Positions 22,433 through 29,682 of a DNA stretch of 29,682 nucleotides are shown here, one piece after another. Source of the DNA: JAYOFM01 sp038117225 (GTDB taxonomy: Bacteria > Pseudomonadota > Alphaproteobacteria > Rhodospirillales > Casp-alpha2). The stretch spans positions 1 to 29,682 of the forward strand of contig JAYOFM010000038.1 of NCBI GenBank assembly GCA_038117225.1, read 5' to 3'. The position numbers were made by a program, and so were the translations under genes. How positions within the stretch are numbered: position 1 is the stretch's first letter; each line of letters begins with the position of its first letter. The notes beneath the pieces were generated by a model, which was not told the origin of the DNA, did no database searches, and was given only the letters and a program-made list of their open reading frames with translations.

Positions 22433-22461
22433 TGGGCCGCCTTCGGGCGGCCCATTTTTTT
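22433..22461 (+). terminator. Strong intrinsic terminator 1 (UUCG tetraloop)
   Basis: TGGGCCGCC (22433-22441) and GGCGGCCCA (22446-22454) form a perfect 9-bp stem with a C(TTCG)G ultra-stable tetraloop, followed by seven T. It ends transcripts coming from the histidine kinase direction. Confidence 0.92.
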
Positions 22462-22469
22462 GCCCGGTT

Positions 22470-22495
22470 GCCGCCTTCGGGCGGCCCCTTTTTTT
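22470..22495 (+). terminator. Intrinsic terminator 2, near-copy of terminator 1
   Basis: GCCGCC (22470-22475), TTCG, GGCGGC (22480-22485), then CCC and seven T (22489-22495). The shared string CCGCCTTCGGGCGGCCC plus T7 and GCC(C)GG shows the two elements arose by tandem duplication of a unit of about 34 bp. It acts as a fail-safe terminator on the plus strand. Confidence 0.85.
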
Positions 22496-22559
22496 GCCGG
22501 GTGCTCGCCGTTGAGCGGTTCATATCAGATGCGTCGTGAGTTTCACGCGCCGGACTGGC

Positions 22560-22594
22560 AAAAGAAAAGGGCGGCGCCCGTAAGGACGCCGCCC
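22560..22594 (-). terminator. Intrinsic terminator of the OmpA-domain gene
   Basis: Read on the minus strand, GGGCGGCGTCC pairs with GGGCGCCGCCC (11 bp with one G-U pair) around TTAC and is followed by TTTTCTTTT. On the plus strand the arms are 22569-22579 and 22584-22594, with the A-run at 22560-22568. It lies 25 bp beyond the stop of the minus-strand gene. The convergent genes therefore each have their own terminator. Confidence 0.92.
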
Positions 22595-22618
22595 CAAACT
22601 TGTTTCGAGTGCGATCGG

Positions 22619-23467
22619 CTACTTGATGCCGATGGTCACCCGGCGGTTGAGCAACTCACGAACCTCGTCCGCGGTTACTTTGGCCGGCTCGTCTTCGCCG
22701 AACGCCTGGACAATAATCTTATAGTCCTTGACGCCGTTCGCCCGCAGGGCATTGGCGACGGCGTTCGCGCGCTTTTCGGCGAGCATGGCATTGTAGGCGG
22801 CCGAGCCCGTGGTGTCGGCGTGACCGCTCACCAGCAAGTTCTTCGACTTCATGCCGGCAGCCTGCTGAACGGTGGCGGTACCCGCCTTGTCCAACTTCGC
22901 CGAGTTATGCGCGAAGTAGATGACCAGGACCACGTCCTTTTTCTTCATCTTTTTCTTCGGCGCCGGCTTGGCCATCATCTTCGGCCGTGCCTCAAGCTTC
23001 TTGAGGGCCTCGTTGAAGGCATCCCGGCAAGCGGCGATGTGGGGGGGCTGGTCGTTCTCTTCCTGCTGTTCCATCCAGCAGTCGAACATGGCCTGAGCCT
23101 TGGCGGCGAGGTTCGGCTTGGCGGCTAGGATGCCCTTGGTGCCCATGGCGGCGCGCAACGCCTGACGGGCGGCTTCCAGTTCCCACTTGGTATCGCCGGG
23201 GAGTTTGCGCTCCTTGACGGCCTGGGGACCCACCTTGTCGCCCTTGGCGGCGGCGGTCGCCTTATCGTTGTAGTAGACCGCGCTATCGGTGTCGCCTTGG
23301 TCCAGCTCGGACTGCGCCAATGCCAGATATTCCCGGTGCAGCGCCTGATTGAAGGCATCGCCCTTCGACGCCATGCGCTTGGTCATGGTGAGGTCCGGCC
23401 CCACCGTGCACGCCGCCAACAGCGGCATCGCAAGCAATGCGACGATTAGTGTTTTCATCCGAATCAT
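22619..23467 (-). CDS. OmpA-domain outer-membrane lipoprotein
   Basis: From ATG 23467 it is 282 residues, starting MIRMKTLIVALLAMPLLAAC. This is a signal peptide with a lipobox (LAAC), so the mature protein starts at a lipidated cysteine. A middle helical region (about 20-175) includes ELEAARQALRAAMGTKGILA and a CWMEQQEEN segment. A PAPKKKMKKK linker follows, then a C-terminal OmpA/Pal peptidoglycan-binding domain (about 190-282) with VIYFAHNSAKL, SGHADTTG, EKRANAVANAL and LNRRV; the Asp and Arg for diaminopimelate binding are present. It is an envelope-tethering protein resembling Pal-like factors. ATG 23458 is an alternative start; the longer frame to 23506 is less likely. Confidence 0.9.
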   Translation of the reverse strand: MIRMKTLIVALLAMPLLAACTVGPDLTMTKRMASKGDAFNQALHREYLALAQSELDQGDTDSAVYYNDKATAAAKGDKVGPQAVKERKLPGDTKWELEAARQALRAAMGTKGILAAKPNLAAKAQAMFDCWMEQQEENDQPPHIAACRDAFNEALKKLEARPKMMAKPAPKKKMKKKDVVLVIYFAHNSAKLDKAGTATVQQAAGMKSKNLLVSGHADTTGSAAYNAMLAEKRANAVANALRANGVKDYKIIVQAFGEDEPAKVTADEVRELLNRRVTIGIK

Positions 23468-23911
23468 GTTTCTGGTCCCAACGTTTGTGTTTATCTCAAG
23501 CGACAAAAGCGGTCTGATCCACCAATTCCAGCCTCGACATTGCGGGGAATTGAAAACCCCAGAAATGCCAGTCAGGCACGAATATGCCAGATTATTCGCC
23601 TTGATTGCCCCCGTGTGTTGTCACCGCATACGCCTCTAAAGGCAATATACACGATGGTCGAAATTCGAATCGGTACGCCTTAGGTATCGCACATGGCCAC
23701 CGATTATCCTTATCAGACGATATTATCAGCGAACTTCCAATAGTTTAATACAAAAATCAGCCGTTTTTCAGATTCCCTGCCCGTGCCTATAGGCCAACAA
23801 TGGAGGTCCAATAATCTCGACCAGCCGGATGCCGGCCTGTAGGTTGTCCCCATGTACCGTGGCAATCCTCGCCGGCCGACGCCAATTCGCGACAGGGAGT
23901 GCTGTTGACCG
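23468..23911. other. 444-bp divergent intergenic region, AT-richer than its surroundings
   Basis: This gap separates the minus-strand OmpA-domain gene from the plus-strand HAD gene and must hold both promoters. Visible elements are GGGG-AATTGAAAA-CCCC near 23542 and a 10-bp palindrome GCCTATAGGC (23785-23794). There is also an AT-rich stretch around 23700-23770 (TTATCAGACGATATTATCAGCG). No convincing -35/-10 pair at good spacing was found by eye, and no ORF looks coding. Confidence 0.4.
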
Positions 23912-24628
23912 ATGACGTTCGACGTTACCGCCAAGGCGCCCGTGCGACCGGTCCTCGCCGTCTTCGATTGCGACGGAACCCTTGTCGATTCCCAATGGAC
24001 CATCATTGACTGCATGACCAGCGCGTTCACGGTCGCCCGGTTGCCGTCGCCAACGGCGCACGCCGTCCGCCGTGTCGTCGGATTGCCACTGGATGAGGCC
24101 ATAGCTCGTCTGGCGCCAACCGCGTCTGCCGACGTCGTCGCCACGGCGGCTGACGGCTACGTGGCCGCCTTCCGTGCTTCACGGCAGTCCGATGACCCGT
24201 CCTTGGGCGTGCAAGAGCCGCTTTATCCTGGTAGCCTCGACGCCTTGGATACGTTGGAGGCGGCGGGTTGGATGTTGGGCGTGGCGACAGGCAAATCTCA
24301 TCGCGGGCTGATCGAGACGCTTGACCAGCACGGCCTGACGCGGCGGTTCGTTACCGTGCAGACGGCGGACAGGGCGCGCGGCAAGCCGCACCCCGAAATG
24401 CTGTTGAACGCCATGGCGGAAACCGGTGCCGCCGCTAGGGACACGGTGATGATCGGCGACACGGCCTTTGACATGGAAATGGCGCGCAATGCGGGCACCT
24501 CGGCGATCGGGGTCGCCTGGGGGTATCACGAAATTCACGAACTTGAGGAATCAGGCGCCATGGCCGTGGTGAACCATTATGGGGATCTGCCGCGGGTCAT
24601 CGCCGACATCATGGAGATACAACGATGA
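23912..24628 (+). CDS. HAD-IA family phosphatase (phosphoglycolate-phosphatase-like)
   Basis: A 238-residue cytoplasmic hydrolase. HAD motif I is DCDGTLVDS with nucleophile Asp19 and acid/base Asp21; motif II is the ATGKS threonine/serine region; motif III is the lysine of GKPHPEM; motif IV is MIGDTAFDMEMA. A helical cap between motifs I and II makes it subclass IA. The true substrate cannot be told from sequence. ATG 23912 is preceded by AGGGAG at a slightly long distance of about 12 bases. Its stop overlaps the next gene by four bases. HAD proteins of this type often lie between rluC and the ATP12 gene in Alphaproteobacteria. Confidence 0.92.
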   Translation: MTFDVTAKAPVRPVLAVFDCDGTLVDSQWTIIDCMTSAFTVARLPSPTAHAVRRVVGLPLDEAIARLAPTASADVVATAADGYVAAFRASRQSDDPSLGVQEPLYPGSLDALDTLEAAGWMLGVATGKSHRGLIETLDQHGLTRRFVTVQTADRARGKPHPEMLLNAMAETGAAARDTVMIGDTAFDMEMARNAGTSAIGVAWGYHEIHELEESGAMAVVNHYGDLPRVIADIMEIQR

Positions 24629-26727
24629 ATAAATGGGTCAAGGTCTTGGGGGGCGTCGTGGTGGTCGTGATCGCCATCGTCGTCGGCGGCGTCGCCGTCC
24701 TGATGTCTCTGGATTTCAACGAGTACAAGGGTCTGATTGCCGAGAAGGCCAAGGAAGCCACCGGCCGTGAATTGAAGATCGCCGGTAACCTCGACCTGAA
24801 AATCTCGCTGACCCCGTCGATCGAGGTCAAAGGGGTCAGTTTCGCCAACGCGGCCTGGGGCTCGCGGCCGGAAATGATTACGATCAAGCGTTTCGCCGCC
24901 GAAGTTGCGTTGTTGCCGTTGCTGTCCGGTCAGGTGACGATCAATCAGGTCATTCTGGAAGGCGTTGACCTGATCGCGGAAAAGAACGCCAAGGGTGTCG
25001 CCAACTGGGAATTCGAGACCATGGCGGCCGATAAATCCAAGGCGGATGCTTCTTCCGGCGGTGGCGCGGACTTGCCGGCCGTACACAAGGTCAGCATCCG
25101 CGATATCAAGATCAGCTATGTGGACGCGGTCAGCGGGCAAAAGTTCGCTCTTGGCCTCGACCGCTTCGATGCATCGGCCAGCGGCGCCAACGATCCGCTG
25201 AAAATTGACATCAAGGGTGGAATCAACGGTCAGGCTTTCTCGGCCGGCGGCACCGTTGGTTCGGTTGGCCAGATGGCCGGTGGGGAAACCTTCCCGCTCA
25301 AGCTGAAAGCCGCCGCGCTCGGCATTGACGCGACGATTGGTGGCAACCTTGGGCTGGAGGATGGCCTCAGGGCGGCGCTCGACCTGTCGGTCAAAGGCGC
25401 CTCGCTGCCAAACACGGTGGCCGCGGCAGCGTCCATCGTACCGGCGCTCAAAGACATGCAATTGCCGCCGATCACGGCGTTTTCGCTGACCACCAAGGCG
25501 AAGGTGGATCCAGCGACCGTCACGCTCGAGGGGTTGACCTTGAGCCTCGACAAAAACGTACTAACCGGCCGCATCGCGGCAAAACATGGTGGCGCGCGTC
25601 CGTCGGTCGATGTGGCGTTGATGACTGACAGCCTTGATCTAGACGCGCTACTGCCCAAATCCGACGGCGCGGCGGCGCCGGCTCAACCGGCCAAGGATGA
25701 CGGCCGCGTGTTTCCCGCGGACCCGTTGCCGCTTGACGGCCTCAAGGCAGCGGATGCCAAATTTGCGTTCGACGCGAAAACGCTCATCGCCAAGGGTCTG
25801 ACCATCGGCGACGTCAAGGTCCGCCTAGCATTAGCCGGTGGCAAGCTGACTGTTAGCGAAATCGGCGCCAAGGCGTTTGACGGCGTCATCGCCGGCAATG
25901 CGCTGGTCGATGCCTCCAAGGGGACGCCGGCGATCGCCGCCAAAATAAAGGTGTCCCAGATCGACTATGGCAAGCTGCTTGAACAGCAAGGCATGAAGGA
26001 CACCGCGTCCGGCAAGGCCGATGCCGATATCGATGTTAGTGGCGCCGGTGGTTCGGTGCGAGCGATCATGGCGGGTCTCGGTGGAAAACTGCGGTTGCAG
26101 ACAAAGGACGGCAAGCTTGAAAGCAACGCGGTCAATATCGTCTCCGCCGATATCTTCAACATGTTTGACAGCAAGGATGACAAGACCATCAAGTGCGGCG
26201 TCGTGCATTTCAATATTACCAAGGGGCAGGCGGCGGCGCACGCCATCGTGTTCGAAACAGGTGGCATCTCCGTTATCGGCACCGGCGGCGCCAACTTGGC
26301 GGATGAAACGCTGAAGCTGCATGTCGATCCCCGCGCCAAGAAGACCAATCTGGCGTCTGCCGCCATGGTGCCGGTGGATATTCTCGGTACATTCAAGAAA
26401 CCCGACTGGGCCATCGACGCCGGGGCCATGGCCGGTAACGTTGCCGCCGGCGCGGCACGTACGGCCGGCGCCATCGCTACCGGCGGCCTTTCATTGTTGT
26501 TGGAGAAAGCCGTCAAATCAGCCGGCCCGAAGACCGACGAGACGGATTACTGCACCCCGGCGCTGGCCGGCAAGGCGGTGGTTCCGGGCAAGATGACCGA
26601 GGCCAAGGCATCGGGCTCCGACGGGGCCGCGCCGAGCGGCGGTACGGCGCAGCCCGAGAAGAAGGAAGGCGTCGGCGGCGCCGTCGAGGGCGTGAGCAAG
26701 GGGCTGAAATCGCTGTTCGGCAACTAG
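24625..26727 (+). CDS. AsmA family protein
   Basis: The 700-residue protein has one N-terminal membrane helix (about residues 7-28, VLGGVVVVVIAIVVGGVAVL) followed by a large periplasmic part. The N-terminal domain has DFNEYKGLIAEKAKEATGRELKIAGNLDL, a typical AsmA opening, and PSIEVKGVSFANAAWGSRPEM. The C-terminal domain contains FDGVIAGNALVDASKGTPAI and the repetitive beta-rich segments of AsmA/TamB-like bridge proteins. The last 60 residues are low-complexity (Gly/Ala/Lys). AsmA-like proteins are implicated in phospholipid transport to, and assembly of, the outer membrane. ATG 24625 overlaps the HAD stop (ATGA), which points to coupled translation. Confidence 0.92.
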   Translation: MNKWVKVLGGVVVVVIAIVVGGVAVLMSLDFNEYKGLIAEKAKEATGRELKIAGNLDLKISLTPSIEVKGVSFANAAWGSRPEMITIKRFAAEVALLPLLSGQVTINQVILEGVDLIAEKNAKGVANWEFETMAADKSKADASSGGGADLPAVHKVSIRDIKISYVDAVSGQKFALGLDRFDASASGANDPLKIDIKGGINGQAFSAGGTVGSVGQMAGGETFPLKLKAAALGIDATIGGNLGLEDGLRAALDLSVKGASLPNTVAAAASIVPALKDMQLPPITAFSLTTKAKVDPATVTLEGLTLSLDKNVLTGRIAAKHGGARPSVDVALMTDSLDLDALLPKSDGAAAPAQPAKDDGRVFPADPLPLDGLKAADAKFAFDAKTLIAKGLTIGDVKVRLALAGGKLTVSEIGAKAFDGVIAGNALVDASKGTPAIAAKIKVSQIDYGKLLEQQGMKDTASGKADADIDVSGAGGSVRAIMAGLGGKLRLQTKDGKLESNAVNIVSADIFNMFDSKDDKTIKCGVVHFNITKGQAAAHAIVFETGGISVIGTGGANLADETLKLHVDPRAKKTNLASAAMVPVDILGTFKKPDWAIDAGAMAGNVAAGAARTAGAIATGGLSLLLEKAVKSAGPKTDETDYCTPALAGKAVVPGKMTEAKASGSDGAAPSGGTAQPEKKEGVGGAVEGVSKGLKSLFGN

Positions 26728-26752
26728 GAGCGGTCGTCGGCGGCTCGTTGGT

Positions 26753-27466
26753 ATGGCCTCGCCAGCGAAGCGATTCTACGCGGCTGCCGTCGCGGAAGCG
26801 GGTGACGACGGTTGGCGGGTGTTGCTCGACGCCCGCCAGCTGAAAACGCCGGCGCAGCGACCGTTGATTATTCCGACGGCCGCCTTGGCGGACACGATCG
26901 CCGGCGAATGGTCGGCACAGGTCGACAGTATTCGGCCGCACACCATGCCGCTCACCCAACTGGCGTTTACCGCCATCGACCGCGTCGGCCCCGAACGCGC
27001 GGCTATATTGGAGTTGAGTGCGCGGTATGCGGAAACCGATCTGGTCTGCTACCGCGCCGATGATCCACCTGATCTGGCGGCGTTGCAGGGCGCGCTTTGG
27101 GACCCTGTCATCGATTGGGCACGGCGTGACCTTGGCCTGACACTCGTGCTGACGACGGGACTGTTGCCGGTGGCCCAACCACCAACCGTGATTGCGCGCG
27201 TCGCCACGGCGCTCGCTGCGCATGATGATTTTCGCCTCGCCGCCGTGGTGTTGGCCGCGCAATCCGCCGGTTCCATCCTGATCGCCCTGGCCATGGTCGC
27301 TGGAGAATTGTCGGTGGAGGACGCCATCGCGGCGGCGCAGGTCGACGAGACCTTCCAGGCCAAGCGGTGGGGATTGGATGCGGAGGCGGAAATGCGTCTT
27401 GCCGGTCTCGCCGACGATATTCGGGGCGCGGCAAGAATGCTGACACTACTCGACGATGGGCTGTGA
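26753..27466 (+). CDS. ATP12 family F1-ATPase assembly chaperone
   Basis: The 237-residue protein begins with KRFYAAA and continues with WRVLLDARQLKTPAQRPLIIPTAALADTIAGEWSAQ, the signature ATP12 N-terminus. The core has PLTQLAFTAIDRV, RYAETDLVCYRADDPPDL and a helical C-terminus with SAGSILIALAMVAGELSVEDAIAAAQVDE. In mitochondria ATP12 binds the F1 alpha subunit before assembly; in bacteria it is nearly confined to Alphaproteobacteria. A TAGGAG sequence overlapping the asmA stop is the likely ribosome-binding site. The 3' end overlaps the convergent minus-strand gene by 21 bp. Confidence 0.93.
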   Translation: MASPAKRFYAAAVAEAGDDGWRVLLDARQLKTPAQRPLIIPTAALADTIAGEWSAQVDSIRPHTMPLTQLAFTAIDRVGPERAAILELSARYAETDLVCYRADDPPDLAALQGALWDPVIDWARRDLGLTLVLTTGLLPVAQPPTVIARVATALAAHDDFRLAAVVLAAQSAGSILIALAMVAGELSVEDAIAAAQVDETFQAKRWGLDAEAEMRLAGLADDIRGAARMLTLLDDGL

Positions 27467-28921
27467 CAGGATCCACAGACTGGTCATGGTATAGCTGACC
27501 ATCAACACCAGCATGGGAAATTGGCTCAGTACGGCGGCGCGGCGAGTGTCGTAGAGCCTCAGCGCCATCACGTGGGCTAGGTAAACCGCCATCACATGGC
27601 CGCCGACGATGGCGCCGACGGACAGATACCACACGTCCTTCGGTCCGATGATGCCGACGTTGATGGCGTAATCGACGGTACCGAACAGATTCCAGCCCCA
27701 ACCAAACGGGTCCGACGCCAGCGGAATGATCAGTTGGCCGGCAAGCAGCAGGTAGGATAGGTAATGCGCCAGATGATAGGCGATGGCGATCGGCACCAGG
27801 GTTAGCACGAAGGCGCGCGCCGTCTCCCGTCGCCCCAGCCGCTGCCCCGAGGCGCCATCGACCAGCCCGGCAAACAGGCCATAGACGACATGGAACATTA
27901 CGACGGCGCCGATCAAGGCGAGGGTCTTCAGTAATTGTAATAGGTCGATGCCGGCGTCCTGCAGCACGATTAAGGCCGGTCGCAGGGTCATGTCCGTTCC
28001 CACCCATTCGACCAGAGCGGCCCAAGCAGAGGTTTCGACGAAGCCATCGAAACTGACTGTCGCCAGCATCAGAAGAACGAACGACATCATCGATGGTGAA
28101 ACCGCGCCGCCGCCCAGCAGGCCGGCCCCGGGCGGCCGCAGAACCAAGCTGGCGGATTGCGCCCGGCCATCCGGTCGCTGGCCTTTGAACAGCGCAAATC
28201 GCGCCAACAACCCGAAGGCCACACTGAAGGCATCACCGTGGCGAAGCCAGGCATCGCGTCCATACCGCGCCATGCCGGCGAACATCAGAAGAGCGTAGGC
28301 GCTGATCAAGCCCGCCAATACCGCCGGCCGCTCGCCAGCTCGGGAAACGGTTTCGATCCAGGCGAATAGGCCGAACAGGACGACGGCGGGCCAGGCACCC
28401 AGCGTTTCCGGGTACGGCAGGGAGCAGGTACGTCGATAAGGCTCGATCGCATGTTTATAAATAACGGACCATGGGTTAATCGCGTCCCAGAAATTGCCTA
28501 ACAAAGCCGCAATATAGGCGATTCCAACCCACCATATGACCCAGATGAATGTTGGCGCGAAATTCTTCGTGGTGCTGTCCGTACCGAGGAAGCCCGCCGC
28601 CAGGACCAAGCCGAACAGCGCGATCGAGATAACACCCAGAGCGCCCGCGAGTGCCGGCGCCAGCAACGCGCGACCGACCGTCGTTCCCGAGAGTTCGACG
28701 CCAGGCGGAACGCTATTCACGCGGTGCCGCAAAAAGAGCGCCGCGATGACGAAGGACAGGGCAACCGCGGCCCCCGCCGCGCCGAGATAAAGATCAAGCG
28801 GCAGCGGCAGATCGTAGCGCTGTCCGAATGCGTGGGCTCGTGCCTCGGCCGTCGTCAGCGTGATGCCCAACGCGGGTATGATGCCGAAAAATTTAACCGA
28901 TTGTAGGGATTGTCGCGCCAT
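27446..28921 (-). CDS. Large polytopic membrane protein of unknown function
   Basis: From ATG 28921 the product is 491 residues; GTG 28936 would add five. A signal-like N-terminus ends near AEARAHA and is followed by the striking HAFGQRYDLPLPLDLYL. About ten to twelve hydrophobic helices follow. Histidine-bearing membrane motifs stand out: MFHVVYG, AYHLAHYLSYLL and GHVMAVYLAHVMALRLY near the C-terminus, which could bind a metal or haem. From memory, proteins with this HAFGQRYDLPLPL opening are sometimes annotated as fenitrothion hydrolase, but I would not transfer that function. No partner genes are adjacent on the same strand. Confidence 0.8.
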   Translation of the reverse strand: MARQSLQSVKFFGIIPALGITLTTAEARAHAFGQRYDLPLPLDLYLGAAGAAVALSFVIAALFLRHRVNSVPPGVELSGTTVGRALLAPALAGALGVISIALFGLVLAAGFLGTDSTTKNFAPTFIWVIWWVGIAYIAALLGNFWDAINPWSVIYKHAIEPYRRTCSLPYPETLGAWPAVVLFGLFAWIETVSRAGERPAVLAGLISAYALLMFAGMARYGRDAWLRHGDAFSVAFGLLARFALFKGQRPDGRAQSASLVLRPPGAGLLGGGAVSPSMMSFVLLMLATVSFDGFVETSAWAALVEWVGTDMTLRPALIVLQDAGIDLLQLLKTLALIGAVVMFHVVYGLFAGLVDGASGQRLGRRETARAFVLTLVPIAIAYHLAHYLSYLLLAGQLIIPLASDPFGWGWNLFGTVDYAINVGIIGPKDVWYLSVGAIVGGHVMAVYLAHVMALRLYDTRRAAVLSQFPMLVLMVSYTMTSLWILSQPIVE

Positions 28922-28994
28922 TCGTTGCAATTTCACGTTTTTCTACCAATGATTTCACTACCGAGACGCGTGCGAGTCGAGTACAAGATGGGCG

Positions 28995-29011
28995 GCGGTT
29001 GGTAAAACCGC
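28995..29011. other. Small hairpin in the divergent promoter region
   Basis: GCGGTT (28995-29000) and AACCGC (29006-29011) pair around GGTAA in the roughly 120-bp gap between the minus-strand membrane protein gene and the plus-strand gene at 29042. It may be an operator or a leader hairpin of the latter. I see no T-run and no clear promoter boxes. Confidence 0.35.
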
Positions 29012-29041
29012 AAGGGACATCAATTCTAAGGGGGATCAACC

Positions 29042-29682
29042 ATGAAGATAAGAATGGCGGCGGCCATTTTGGCCGTTCTGTTGGCGGTTAACGCATTGCC
29101 GGCGGGCGCGGAAATTCTGGCAATGATGAACTATGAGAGCAAGACGGCGGATTCGTTGAAGGCGCTGAAGATTGGTGGACCGGCGGTGCGCGAGGAAGGC
29201 ATCGCCATCGTCGACGTCGACCCGAAATCGGCGGCCTACGGCGATATTCTAATGAAAATCCCGCTGCCGGCGGATCTGGTGGCGCATCACATTTTCTATG
29301 ATCGCACCATGACCAAGGCCTATATCACCGCGCTGGCCAAGGGCGAACTGCGGGTCATGGACATGACCACGAATCCGTATCGCATGAAGATCATCGACGT
29401 GCCCGAGTGCAAACTCGGCGAGGATGTCATCTTTTCCGAGGACAACAGCACCTGGTATCTGACCTGCATGGCGTCCGATACGGTGGTGGTCGGTGACGTC
29501 AAGACCGACACCAAGACCAAAATCGTGAAGACGCCGGCGCCGTATCCGCACGGTCTCGCCGTGCATACCGGCATCGATCGGGTTCTCGTTACCAACACCA
29601 TCCGTCACGACCTTAAGGAGCCGGGTGAGTTGATCATGGAGTTCGAGGCGTCGACCATGAAGCACATTGCCTCGCACAAAGT
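29042..29682 (+). CDS. Exported beta-propeller-like protein, 3' end outside the window (partial)
   Basis: The first 213 codons are present. ATG 29042 follows CTAAGGGGGATCAACC, a strong ribosome-binding site. A signal peptide spans about residues 1-23 (MAAAILAVLLAVNALPAGA). The mature part has repeated strand-turn units such as EEGIAIVDVDPKSAAYGDIL, HHIFYDRTMTKAYITALAKGELRVMDM, DVIFSEDNSTWYLTCMASDTVVVGDVKT and PHGLAVHTGIDRVLVTNT cores. This pattern suits a YVTN-type or selenium-binding-protein/methanethiol-oxidase-like seven-blade propeller. The VVDVDP-SxxYG-like opening favours the latter, but half the gene is missing and the catalytic part cannot be checked. Confidence 0.75.
   Translation, partial: MKIRMAAAILAVLLAVNALPAGAEILAMMNYESKTADSLKALKIGGPAVREEGIAIVDVDPKSAAYGDILMKIPLPADLVAHHIFYDRTMTKAYITALAKGELRVMDMTTNPYRMKIIDVPECKLGEDVIFSEDNSTWYLTCMASDTVVVGDVKTDTKTKIVKTPAPYPHGLAVHTGIDRVLVTNTIRHDLKEPGELIMEFEASTMKHIASHK

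Noticed and set aside
22304..23128. 274-residue plus-strand frame
   Set aside because: It is antisense to the OmpA-domain lipoprotein, has no recognisable domain, and crosses the tandem terminators.
27108..28025. 305-residue minus-strand frame
   Set aside because: It lies antisense to ATP12 and out of frame with the membrane protein; the Arg/Pro-rich composition is that of a high-GC shadow frame.
1..29682. CRISPR arrays, tRNA or rRNA genes, insertion sequences, phage genes
   Set aside because: I saw no regularly spaced repeats, no tRNA cloverleaf, no rRNA segments, and no transposase or integrase motifs in any frame.

Overview
The window is a chromosomal stretch of a fairly high-GC alphaproteobacterium, most likely Rhodospirillales-like. 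It opens in the last codons of tuf and then carries the S10-spc-alpha ribosomal protein supercluster in alphaproteobacterial order. The diagnostic points are adk directly behind secY, rpsM-rpsK-rpoA-rplQ without rpsD, no rpmJ/infA in between, an S5 with a charged N-terminal extension, and L3, L15 and L17 with charged C-terminal tails. Two 10-N gaps (in rplE and rplO) show this is a scaffolded draft, quite possibly a metagenome assembly. A downstream ATP12-type F1 assembly chaperone also fits Alphaproteobacteria.

Layout. 1-14402: tuf end, rpsJ-rplC-rplD-rplW-rplB-rpsS-rplV-rpsC-rplP-rpmC-rpsQ-rplN-rplX-rplE-rpsN-rpsH-rplF-rplR-rpsE-rpmD-rplO-secY-adk, then a textbook consensus promoter, then rpsM-rpsK-rpoA-rplQ. 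14399-19417: a same-strand housekeeping run with a Do/HtrA periplasmic protease, a dienelactone-hydrolase-family enzyme, rarA, the fluoride channel crcB and the pseudouridine synthase rluC. 19418-22191: a signalling block with an OmpR-type response regulator, a DUF2336-like fragment and a soluble two-PAS histidine kinase. This block is preceded by a 20-bp tandem direct repeat and followed by duplicated terminators. 22619-23467 (minus): an OmpA-domain lipoprotein. 23912-27466: a HAD phosphatase, an AsmA-family protein and ATP12. 27446-28921 (minus): a large polytopic membrane protein. 29042-end: the start of an exported beta-propeller-like protein, cut by the window edge.

The first half is ordinary and highly conserved. 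The part that most repays a second look is the signalling block. The response regulator lacks two residues (Val-Glu) exactly at its Mg-binding acidic pocket. Where it should end after the GVGYR motif, the coding frame switches without a stop into what looks like the C-terminal half of a DUF2336 protein, which in turn overlaps the kinase start. This may be a rearranged or decaying two-component module, a genuine fusion, or an assembly chimera.

I found no tRNA, rRNA, CRISPR array, insertion sequence or phage gene, and no clear-cut new system. The least characterised genes are the DUF2336/kinase block, the minus-strand membrane protein and the truncated exported protein at the end.
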